From the NCBI GenBank assembly GCA_002694065.1, contig NZKZ01000063.1, forward strand, positions 1 through 5,040: a stretch of DNA of 5,040 nt, written 5' to 3'. Positions 1 through 5,040 of the stretch are shown here, piece after piece. Under the pieces are notes generated by a model. It did not search any database. It worked only from the letters and a program-made list of their open reading frames with translations, and had not been told where the DNA came from. Both the position numbers and the translations under genes were made by a program. Source of the DNA: Acidiferrobacter sp. (GTDB lineage: Bacteria; Pseudomonadota; Gammaproteobacteria; Arenicellales; UBA868). Positions within the stretch are counted from its first letter, which is position 1. Each line of letters starts with the position of its first letter.

Positions 1-439
1 CCTGACCCCGCTTATCGGGCATCTGGCGAACCAACATGCCGGTGGCGATCGGGTGCCACGCGGCATCGCCCATACCGCCAATGGCAATCAGGATAGCGAG
101 CGACCAGAACCCCGGTGCCCCCGATGCCAGCAGGTAACCCAGGGTCACCCACCAGAAAGTCCCAAGCAGCAAGGCTCCCTGAGAGCGGACCCGGTCGGCC
201 AGAATGCCGGCAGGAAAGTAGGCGAGCGAAGCCCCAATCGAATGGATGGTGAGCAACAGCCCAATCTCGGAGGGTTTCAGCTCGAGCGCCAGGCCGATTG
301 CCGGCGCCAGCAGCCACATGGCTCCCGCCGCCCAGTCATTCGCAAGGTGCCCAAGAACACACACGCCCTGCAGCGTCTTTAGGCCCAGCAGTTTTTGCGA
401 TGACTGTTGTGTTTCGCTTTGGGGATTTATGGCAGTCAT
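1..439 (-). CDS. MFS transporter, Fsr-like, N-terminal part (runs off left edge)
   Basis: Reading leftward from an ATG at 439 gives 146 open codons to the window edge, so only the N-terminal part of the protein is present. It is strongly hydrophobic, with about four membrane segments: roughly residues 24-50, 58-78, 88-106 and 110-128. Between the second and third lies GILADRVRSQ (78-87), which fits the MFS loop 2-3 signature (G-x-L-A-D-R). The HLANDW stretch near residue 31 and GDAAWHPIATGM near 124 resemble the HLLND and SSVFHPESSRVA stretches of fosmidomycin-resistance (Fsr)-type transporters, as recalled. It would be an inner-membrane secondary transporter; its substrate is unknown. The start is the first possible one, because an in-frame stop lies a short way upstream with no other start codon between. 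No strong ribosome binding site is visible (only a weak GGTGAG about 15 bases away). It diverges from the decarboxylase gene, which begins 23 bases away. Confidence 0.85.
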   Translation of the reverse strand, partial: MTAINPQSETQQSSQKLLGLKTLQGVCVLGHLANDWAAGAMWLLAPAIGLALELKPSEIGLLLTIHSIGASLAYFPAGILADRVRSQGALLLGTFWWVTLGYLLASGAPGFWSLAILIAIGGMGDAAWHPIATGMLVRQMPDKRGQ

Positions 440-462
440 TGTGTCAGAATCACGCTCACCGA

Positions 463-1647
463 ATGCAACCGAATATCAACTCCGCCATGGATGCTGCAGT
501 GCGCTCTTATACCCGTCTTCCCGTTTATGAAACCCCGGAGCAGGTGGTGGCCGATCTGCAGCCAAGCTATCCGGTTTTCTGCGTTCGTCGCCACCATATC
601 AGTGCAGTGGCGGAAGAGTTTTTGGAAGGGTTTCCGGGGGATGTTCTTTATGCGGTGAAGTGTAACCCCGAACCGCATATGCTCGAGACTCTTTTTAAGG
701 CAGGAATCCGGCATTTTGATACAGCCTCGCTTGCCGAGGTCGCTTTGGTGGCAGAACAGTTGCCAGAAGCCACAAGTTATTTCATGCATCCCGTAAAGAG
801 CCGGGCTGCGATCCGCTCCGCGCATGAGGTTTATGGCGTGCGCCACTATGTTGTGGATCACGAGACCGAGCTCAACAAGATCGCCGAGATTATCCCGCCG
901 GGTCCTGAGACGGTCATCGTCGTGCGGGTTGCGATCCATTACGAGGGCGCGGTGTATGAGCTTTCCAGTAAGTTCGGCGCGCCGGTGTCTGACGCCATCG
1001 CGCTCGGCCGGGCGGCACTGAAAAAAGGTTATCGCTATGGCGTGGCCTTTCATGTTGGCTCGCAATGCCTGGATGGTGAAGGCTTTGAGCAGGGCCTGCA
1101 GTTGGCAGACGAAGTGATTCGCGGGGTGGGCGCAGAGCCCGTGTGCGTGGACGTGGGGGGCGGATTCCCGGGCGAATACCTCAATTCCATGGGTCAGCAG
1201 ATGGGGAGTTATTTTTCCAGCATCAAAAAAGGACTCTCCGGACTGTCGCTGCCTGATGACTGCCGCGTGATGTGTGAACCTGGCAGGGCATTGTGCGTCG
1301 ACGGAGAATCGTTGATCACGCAGGTGCATCTGCGAAAGGATGAAGCGCTCTACCTCAATGACGGCATGTACGGCAGTTTTATCGAGGAGAAATACAACCT
1401 GCATCTGCCGATCCGGCCGGTCGCGACGCGGGAGTTTGCCACGGAGTGTCAGGACTACACCTTGTATGGACCGACCTGTGATTCGCTGGATATTTTTCCG
1501 AGAACTGTCAGTCTTCCGGTCGACCTGAAGGAGGGTGACTGGATTGAGTTCGACCGAATCGGCGCCTATGGCGCAGCGTGCCGCACCCACTTTAACGGCT
1601 TCTTCGCCGACACCTTTGTCGAGGTGACCCGTAACTTCGGGGATTGA
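463..1647 (+). CDS. Type III PLP-dependent decarboxylase, ornithine decarboxylase-like
   Basis: This is a 394-residue enzyme of the ornithine/diaminopimelate decarboxylase superfamily (PLP TIM barrel followed by a beta-sandwich domain). Visible landmarks, numbered from the ATG at 463, are: the PLP-lysine motif AVKCNP with K66; FDTAS with D86; HVGSQ (197-201); the glycine-rich VDVGGGFPG (229-237); the phosphate-binding EPGR (272-275); YLNDGMYGSF with D300; GPTCDSLD with C339 and D340; and an aromatic Y369. C339 and D300 match the catalytic cysteine and substrate-contacting aspartate of eukaryotic ornithine decarboxylase, so decarboxylation of L-ornithine to putrescine (polyamine synthesis, cytoplasm) is the best guess; lysine or a related basic amino acid is possible. 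Length is normal for the bacterial family (about 380-400). The frame is open upstream to 298, but a start there would bury the divergent transporter start. ATG 463 or 487 fits the family, though neither has a clear Shine-Dalgarno sequence, so the start is uncertain. Confidence 0.88.
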   Translation: MQPNINSAMDAAVRSYTRLPVYETPEQVVADLQPSYPVFCVRRHHISAVAEEFLEGFPGDVLYAVKCNPEPHMLETLFKAGIRHFDTASLAEVALVAEQLPEATSYFMHPVKSRAAIRSAHEVYGVRHYVVDHETELNKIAEIIPPGPETVIVVRVAIHYEGAVYELSSKFGAPVSDAIALGRAALKKGYRYGVAFHVGSQCLDGEGFEQGLQLADEVIRGVGAEPVCVDVGGGFPGEYLNSMGQQMGSYFSSIKKGLSGLSLPDDCRVMCEPGRALCVDGESLITQVHLRKDEALYLNDGMYGSFIEEKYNLHLPIRPVATREFATECQDYTLYGPTCDSLDIFPRTVSLPVDLKEGDWIEFDRIGAYGAACRTHFNGFFADTFVEVTRNFGD

Positions 1648-1735
1648 AGATCAGCTTGATCTGCCGCTCAGCGGTATAGAACCCCGGCTCTTAATCGGCG
1701 CCTTACATTAAAGCGCTGACACCATCAGGAAAATT
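1648..1735. other. Intergenic gap before the quinone reductase gene
   Basis: This 88-base gap probably holds the promoter of the qor-trpD unit. A TATAGA box at 1675-1680 resembles a sigma-70 -10 element, but no well-spaced -35 partner is seen: TTGATC at 1656-1661 is only 13 bases away. A small inverted repeat (CCGC, loop TCA, GCGG, 1664-1674) lies just after the decarboxylase stop. It has no T-tract, so it is not a convincing terminator. Whether the decarboxylase and qor are co-transcribed cannot be told from the sequence. Confidence 0.3.
1726..1730 (+). promoter_or_regulatory. Ribosome binding site of the quinone reductase gene
   Basis: CAGGA lies five bases before the ATG at 1736 and supports that start. 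The resulting N-terminus also aligns with that of E. coli QorA. Confidence 0.6.
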
Positions 1736-2713
1736 ATGAATCACGTTATCAGAATCAGTGAAACCGGCGGACCTGAAGTCATGCAATGGGAGACCCAGGA
1801 GGTCGCGAGCCCTGGTCCGTCAGAGATCCTGTTGAGACAAACCGCAGTCGGGCTTAACTATATCGATGTGTACTTTCGGAGCGGGGTCTATCCCGCACCC
1901 CAGTTGCCGTTTACGCCGGGACTGGAGGGAGCGGGAGTGGTCGAAGCCGTGGGGGAGGAGGTCACCGATCTCGCTCCCGGTGATCACGTCGGCTATGCGG
2001 CCCAGCCGCTGGGTGCGTATGCCGAGTCTCGGCTGATTCCGGCAGACCGGGTAGTGCGCCTGCCCGACGGCATTGAAGACCAGGTAGCGGCCGCCATGAT
2101 GCTGAAGGGCATGACCGTACAGTACCTCCTGCGAAGCACCGTTGCCCTTAATGCCGGGGACACAATTCTGTTCCATGCGGCGGCCGGTGGAGTGGGATTG
2201 ATCGCCTGCCAGTGGGCCAAGCACCTGGGTGTGACCATGATCGGGACGGTTGGCTCGGAAGAAAAAGCAGCATTGGCGCAAGCGCATGGGTGCACTCACA
2301 CGATCCTTTACAACGAAGAGAACTTTGTTGAGCGCGTTCAGGAACTTACCGGCGGCAGGGGAGTCGATGCGGTTTATGACTCAGTCGGCCGGGATACCTT
2401 CCATCAGAGTCTTGACTGTCTCAGGATGCGCGGAACGCTGGTGCTGTTCGGGCAAAGTTCCGGCAAGGTGGAGCCTTTTGATCCGGCAGTTCTGTCAGGC
2501 AAGGGTTCGCTTTTTCTGACACGACCCACGCTCTTTAACTACACCGCGAGCCGAGAGGACCTGCTTCACTGTGCGACAGAACTTTTTGACGTGCTGCAAA
2601 GCGGCGCCGTGAAGGCAGATATCAATCAGGAATATCCGCTGAGCGAGGCGCAGCAGGCGCATAAGGACCTCGAGGCCAGAAAGACAACAGGTGCGACGCT
2701 GCTGTTGCCGTAG
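1736..2713 (+). CDS. qor: NADPH:quinone oxidoreductase, QorA/zeta-crystallin type
   Basis: This 325-residue medium-chain dehydrogenase/reductase would transfer hydride from NADPH to quinones in the cytoplasm, without zinc. The N-terminal GroES-like domain holds GGPEVMQ (11-17), NYIDVYFRSGVYP (41-53) and PGLEGAGVV (61-69). The Rossmann domain has the nucleotide-binding signature HAAAGGVGLIACQWAK (147-162), followed by GTVGSEEK (170-177), VYDSVGRDT (213-221) and the GSLFLTRP stretch (257-264). All of these correspond to E. coli QorA, including the MMLKGMTVQYLL helix (121-132), and the length (325 against 327) is normal. No catalytic-zinc cysteine/histidine set is seen, as expected for this family. 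Its stop is 30 bases from trpD, so the two are probably co-transcribed, though no biochemical link between them is established. A general role in quinone or electrophile detoxification is likely; the physiological substrate is not known. Confidence 0.93.
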   Translation: MNHVIRISETGGPEVMQWETQEVASPGPSEILLRQTAVGLNYIDVYFRSGVYPAPQLPFTPGLEGAGVVEAVGEEVTDLAPGDHVGYAAQPLGAYAESRLIPADRVVRLPDGIEDQVAAAMMLKGMTVQYLLRSTVALNAGDTILFHAAAGGVGLIACQWAKHLGVTMIGTVGSEEKAALAQAHGCTHTILYNEENFVERVQELTGGRGVDAVYDSVGRDTFHQSLDCLRMRGTLVLFGQSSGKVEPFDPAVLSGKGSLFLTRPTLFNYTASREDLLHCATELFDVLQSGAVKADINQEYPLSEAQQAHKDLEARKTTGATLLLP

Positions 2714-2743
2714 GAAATCTTTTTAGTGGTGTAAAGTTCAGGT

Positions 2744-3772
2744 ATGAATCTGCCAGACGCAATCCGGAAGGTCTCTCGCGGCGAAGATCTTGGCCGAGAG
2801 GAGATGGGCCAGGTGATGCGTATCATCATGAGTGGTGATGCCACCCCCGCCCAGATCGGCGCTGTATTGACAGCCCTGCACATCAAGGGAGAAACAGTTG
2901 AAGAACTGACCGGTGCGGCGACGGTGATGCGTGAATTTGCCGCCAGCGTCAGTGTCCAGGCAGATCAGGTTGCCGATTCTGTCGGTACGGGAGGCGATGG
3001 CGCGAGTCTTTTTAACGTATCCACGGCTTCGGCCCTGGTGGCTTGTGCCGCCGGAGCCGTTATGGCCAAACACGGCAACCGCGCCGCGACCGGAAAGTCC
3101 GGCAGTGCCGATGTGCTGGAAGCGGCCGGCGTCAATATCACGCTTTCTCCAGAGCAGGTTGCCAAAACCATTGACGCAGTGGGCATCGGATTCATGTTTG
3201 CGCCGACACACCACGGCGCCACCCGGCATGCGGTTGGCCCGCGGCGAGAGATTGGGGTTCGAACCTTGTTCAATCTTCTGGGACCTCTGACCAATCCGGC
3301 GGGCGCTCGCTGGCAATTGGTCGGGGTCTTCGACCGAGCGTGGGTGCATCCTCTGGCTGAAGCATTCTTAAGTCTGGGAAGCGTTCACACGCTGGTGGTG
3401 TGTTCGGACGACGGGCTGGATGAAATCAGTATCGCATCAGATACGCACGCCTCAGAGCTTCGCGATGGCGTGATCACCGATTACACCATCACACCAGAGC
3501 AGTTTGGCATCGAACGCCAATCACTTGAGCCCCTGGTGGTGGGTGACGCCGATGAGAGTTTCTCGATGATTCAGGGGGTCTTGAATGGCGAGTCCGGACC
3601 GGCGAGTGATATGGTGGTTTTGAACGCAGGCGCGACAATCTATGCGGCGGACCTTGTCGGGTCACTTGCCGATGGCGTGGAGCGGGCGAGAGAAATCCTC
3701 TCCAACAAATCCGGCGCGGCCAAACTTGAGGAACTCGCCTCTTATACCCAACAGTTTTCTGACTCAGACTGA
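2744..3772 (+). CDS. trpD: Anthranilate phosphoribosyltransferase
   Basis: This 342-residue enzyme joins anthranilate to phosphoribosyl pyrophosphate, the second committed step of tryptophan synthesis, in the cytoplasm. A small helical N-terminal domain (about 1-70) precedes the phosphoribosyltransferase core. Motifs present are: GTGGDG (81-86), which binds PRPP; NVSTAS (91-96); KHGNR (109-113) followed by GKSGSADVLEAAGV; HHGATRHAVGPRRE (156-169) with the anthranilate-contacting arginine; NLLGPLTNPAG (177-187); and GLDE (224-227), whose D226-E227 pair binds magnesium. With these residues intact it is a true TrpD rather than the inactive-looking YbiB/TrpD2 paralogue. The start matches the usual N-terminus of Pseudomonas TrpD, but the ribosome site is weak (TTCAGG directly before the ATG), which may mean translational coupling to qor. 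Unlike the common trpGDC order, neither trpG nor trpC adjoins it; a RAM-domain gene follows after 16 bases. Confidence 0.96.
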   Translation: MNLPDAIRKVSRGEDLGREEMGQVMRIIMSGDATPAQIGAVLTALHIKGETVEELTGAATVMREFAASVSVQADQVADSVGTGGDGASLFNVSTASALVACAAGAVMAKHGNRAATGKSGSADVLEAAGVNITLSPEQVAKTIDAVGIGFMFAPTHHGATRHAVGPRREIGVRTLFNLLGPLTNPAGARWQLVGVFDRAWVHPLAEAFLSLGSVHTLVVCSDDGLDEISIASDTHASELRDGVITDYTITPEQFGIERQSLEPLVVGDADESFSMIQGVLNGESGPASDMVVLNAGATIYAADLVGSLADGVERAREILSNKSGAAKLEELASYTQQFSDSD

Positions 3773-3774
3773 TC

Positions 3775-3779
3775 AGGAG
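3775..3779 (+). promoter_or_regulatory. Ribosome binding site of the RAM-domain gene
   Basis: AGGAG lies nine bases before the ATG at 3789 and directly follows the trpD stop. It gives this small gene its own good translation start and supports it as real. Confidence 0.75.
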
Positions 3780-3788
3780 CCCTAAGCG

Positions 3789-4028
3789 ATGCAGACAATC
3801 TTTGTGCAGGTAAAGTGTGAGTTGGGGCAGGCGTATCAGGTGGCGCAGTCACTCGTCGATGTTGATGGGGTATCCGAAGTATTCTCGATCTCCGGCCCCT
3901 ATGATCTGTTGGCAAAGTGCTATGTTGGCGACGGCGACGATGTGGGTCACTTCGTCAATCAGCGGGTTCAGGTGTTGGATGGCATCCGGGATACGCAGAC
4001 GATTATTGCATTTAACGCCTTTAGTTGA
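3789..4028 (+). CDS. Stand-alone Lrp/AsnC ligand-binding (RAM) domain protein
   Basis: The 79-residue product consists solely of the RAM domain found at the C-terminus of Lrp/AsnC regulators, a beta-alpha-beta-beta-alpha-beta fold. It opens with the strand TIFVQVKCE (3-11), then a helix (13-24), the DGVSEVFSISGPYDLLAKCYV stretch (26-46) with the typical G-x-Y-D turn at 36-39, a helix DDVGHFVNQRVQVLDGI (50-66) and a last strand TQTIIAF (69-75). No helix-turn-helix is encoded; the AGGAG site and ATG immediately after trpD show it is not a truncated regulator. Stand-alone RAM proteins are known to form dimers or higher rings that bind amino acids between subunits. Here it probably senses an amino acid or acts as a partner of another protein. 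Its position 16 bases after trpD, before a terminator, makes it the last gene of that unit. Any role in tryptophan metabolism is inference. Confidence 0.9.
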   Translation: MQTIFVQVKCELGQAYQVAQSLVDVDGVSEVFSISGPYDLLAKCYVGDGDDVGHFVNQRVQVLDGIRDTQTIIAFNAFS

Positions 4029-4065
4029 CTTTTGCGATTCGGCGATCTTTAGATCCACGGAGCAT

Positions 4066-4094
4066 AAAAAAAGGCCGGCTTAGCCGGCCTTTTT
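4066..4094. terminator. Bidirectional rho-independent terminator
   Basis: A perfect stem of GGCCGGC (4073-4079) with GCCGGCC (4083-4089) and loop TTA is flanked by seven A (4066-4072) on the left and five T (4090-4094) on the right. The flanks can pair and extend the stem. On the plus strand it follows the RAM-domain gene by 37 bases; on the minus strand it follows the cytochrome stop by 20 bases, where the A-run gives the U-tract. It therefore ends both convergent units. Confidence 0.95.
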
Positions 4095-4114
4095 GTTTGA
4101 ACTCAGAAGAGCAC

Positions 4115-4618
4115 TTACTGAGACTGTGCCACCATACGGTCGACGGCGGCCTTGACTTCATCATCAGAGAGCGACATGTTGCCGCCCTTGGCAGGCATGA
4201 CACCCGCTTGGCCCTGCAGGCCCTGAATCGCGTTCGTGTAAAGCGTCTCGTTACCCTGCGCGATGCGCTCGGCCCAGGCCCCGGCGTCGCCGACACGCGG
4301 GGCGCCGGCAATACCTGCCGCATGGCACGCCATGCAGGCGCTTTGGTAAACACTTGCGCCGTCGATCGCGGCAGCGGCCACCTGGACCGTCTCGGCTTGC
4401 GCCGCTTCGTCACCAGCGACGCTGATCTGCCCTACGGGCTGAAGCGCGTTCTTGTTGCCCGCTTCGGCCATCGCGTTGCGTCCATCACGGACTTGATCAG
4501 TAATCGTGCCTGCATTGAGGTTTCCAAGAAGAATCAGGAACAGGGTAAGAACGACACCCAGCACAAGGAAGATAGAAAAACTCTTGATAAACTTTTGATC
4601 ACTCATACTGCTTGCCAT
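4115..4618 (-). CDS. Membrane-anchored monoheme cytochrome c5-like protein
   Basis: This 167-residue electron carrier has a short cytoplasmic head, one hydrophobic segment (about 12-32, rich in L, V, I and F) acting as an uncleaved signal anchor, an Ala/Gln/Glu-rich periplasmic linker (about 35-85) and a single class I cytochrome c domain (about 86-167). Heme is bound through C95-M-A-C98-H99. M141 in VMPAKGG is the expected second axial ligand, and the final LSDDEVKAAVDRMV helix is typical of the cytochrome c5 family. It would carry electrons in the periplasm, perhaps toward a terminal oxidase. The frame stays open upstream to 4753, but ATG 4618 is chosen because GGAGG lies eight bases before it and the membrane anchor then sits at the N-terminus. 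It is convergent with the trpD unit and shares its terminator. The gene is a single transcription unit as far as can be seen. Confidence 0.93.
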   Translation of the reverse strand: MASSMSDQKFIKSFSIFLVLGVVLTLFLILLGNLNAGTITDQVRDGRNAMAEAGNKNALQPVGQISVAGDEAAQAETVQVAAAAIDGASVYQSACMACHAAGIAGAPRVGDAGAWAERIAQGNETLYTNAIQGLQGQAGVMPAKGGNMSLSDDEVKAAVDRMVAQSQ

Positions 4619-4626
4619 GCAGGGAT

Positions 4627-4631
4627 CCTCC
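4627..4631 (-). promoter_or_regulatory. Ribosome binding site deciding the cytochrome start
   Basis: Reading leftward, GGAGG is followed after eight bases by the ATG at 4618. This favours that start over the longer open frame (from 4753) and over a second ATG four codons downstream. Confidence 0.8.
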
Positions 4632-4681
4632 GTAAAGCAATTCAGAAAAGGGTAAGGCGAATCGAAAAATTTGCTGGCCGG

Positions 4682-4687
4682 ATTATA
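4682..4687 (-). promoter_or_regulatory. Probable -10 element of the cytochrome promoter
   Basis: The minus strand carries a perfect TATAAT about 64 bases upstream of the cytochrome start, leaving a leader of roughly 55 bases. The -35 region (GCGCTT at about 16 bases spacing) is poor, which suggests an activator or a weak promoter. No clear FNR/Anr-type site is seen. Confidence 0.5.
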
Positions 4688-4689
4688 CT
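4684..4689 (+). promoter_or_regulatory. Possible -10 element of the rightward gene
   Basis: TATACT on the plus strand overlaps the cytochrome -10 box and lies 50 bases before the likely GTG start at 4740. No good -35 hexamer is visible, so this is weaker than the call on the opposite strand. Confidence 0.25.
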
Positions 4690-4739
4690 GAAATTTGACC
4701 CAAAAGCGCGTCGATTGCCCGCATCGGACGGATCTTTGC

Positions 4740-5040
4740 GTGACAGAGCTCATGGCGAACCCAATCAGAACCAGGACACTAGGAAAGGCCCGATCGGTAC
4801 TTCATTTGCCGAGTGCCCTCGCTCGCCTCCATCGTGAGACGAGCGTGGGGGAGGAGAGGGCAGTCTGCCTCGCTCCCAGTCCTTCGCAGGCATGGACAAA
4901 GGAGCGGGCGCAGGATCTGATCGTTGGCGCGGGATTTGAACTGATAGGATCCTGTAGCCTGAATCAGGGGGTGGTAATGCCGCGGATCAGGCGCATCCAG
5001 AGCCTGCCGGACTCGGTGGAGCCCCGGATGCAGGTGCTCA
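4740..5040 (+). CDS. Putative Mug/TDG-like uracil-DNA glycosylase, N-terminal part (runs off right edge)
   Basis: An open frame runs from a stop at 4689-4691 to the window edge; from GTG 4740 it gives 100 residues. GGACGGA lies seven bases before this GTG; ATG 4752 is the alternative start. The visible part begins with a basic stretch, then SALARLHRETSVGEERAV (25-42), WTKERAQDLIVGAGFELIG (52-70) and ends RIRRIQSLPDSVEPRMQVL. From memory of the family, a LPD-x-V-x-P-x-(M/L)-x-(V/L)-L segment leads into the GLNPS/GINPG active-site motif of Mug/TDG DNA glycosylases, and some homologues carry an N-terminal segment like the tail of a SAM-methyltransferase domain. The decisive motif would lie just beyond the edge, so function is tentative; DNA repair of uracil or thymine mismatches would be its role. 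That it is a real gene is more certain, given the open frame, start context and divergent position. Confidence 0.45.
   Translation, partial: MTELMANPIRTRTLGKARSVLHLPSALARLHRETSVGEERAVCLAPSPSQAWTKERAQDLIVGAGFELIGSCSLNQGVVMPRIRRIQSLPDSVEPRMQVL

Noticed and set aside
395..430. Sigma-70 promoter for the decarboxylase inside the transporter gene
   Set aside because: TTGCGA and TTGTGT occur, but no -10 hexamer of acceptable match lies at 16-18 bases spacing.
298..462. N-terminal extension of the decarboxylase back to an ATG at 298
   Set aside because: The 55 extra residues are low in family resemblance and overlap the coding sequence of the divergent transporter, which shows clear membrane segments there.
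436..1590. Long 384-codon open frame on the minus strand across the decarboxylase gene
   Set aside because: The plus strand in the same place encodes a protein with a full set of PLP decarboxylase motifs. The minus product has no recognisable domain and is a codon-bias shadow.
1664..1674. Inverted repeat after the decarboxylase stop as a terminator
   Set aside because: The stem is only four pairs plus a wobble, with no T-tract following.
2738..3349. 203-codon minus-strand frame opposite trpD
   Set aside because: It lies entirely over the conserved TrpD core and has no domain signature.
4619..4753. N-terminal extension of the cytochrome to 4753
   Set aside because: It would put 45 polar residues before the membrane anchor, include the promoter box and ignore the well-placed GGAGG before 4618.
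4025..4837. 270-codon plus-strand frame antisense to the cytochrome
   Set aside because: It reads through the terminator hairpin and across the cytochrome gene, whose CMACH and MPAKGG motifs are decisive. The plus product is arginine-rich with no family features.

Overview
The window looks like an ordinary, densely packed gammaproteobacterial chromosome segment. It has moderately high GC, Pseudomonas-like TrpD motifs (KHGNRAATGKSGSAD), a close E. coli QorA relative and a membrane-anchored cytochrome c5. The genus cannot be fixed from the sequence alone. I see no mobile element, CRISPR array, tRNA or rRNA.

Left part (1-1647): the 5' end of a major facilitator superfamily transporter runs leftward off the window edge. 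Only 23 bases away, a fold-type III (alanine-racemase-like) PLP decarboxylase of the ornithine decarboxylase family runs rightward. The pair is divergent, so at least one promoter must lie inside a coding region.

Middle (1736-4028): three rightward genes follow, in an order that suggests one transcription unit. They are an NADPH:quinone oxidoreductase of the zeta-crystallin/QorA type, trpD (anthranilate phosphoribosyltransferase, tryptophan pathway) and a 79-residue stand-alone Lrp/AsnC ligand-binding (RAM) domain without a DNA-binding part. The gaps are 30 and 16 bases. trpD is not accompanied by trpG or trpC inside the window, which is unlike the common trpGDC arrangement. The RAM protein closely coupled to it is the most unusual feature here.

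Right part (4029-5040): a strong A-stem-T hairpin serves as a shared bidirectional terminator between the trpD unit and a convergent, leftward gene for a membrane-anchored cytochrome c5-like monoheme protein. Upstream of the cytochrome, a compact intergenic region carries a consensus TATAAT box for the cytochrome and a TATACT box on the other strand. It is followed by the truncated start of a rightward gene whose last visible residues resemble the entry into a Mug/TDG-type uracil-DNA glycosylase domain; that assignment is tentative.
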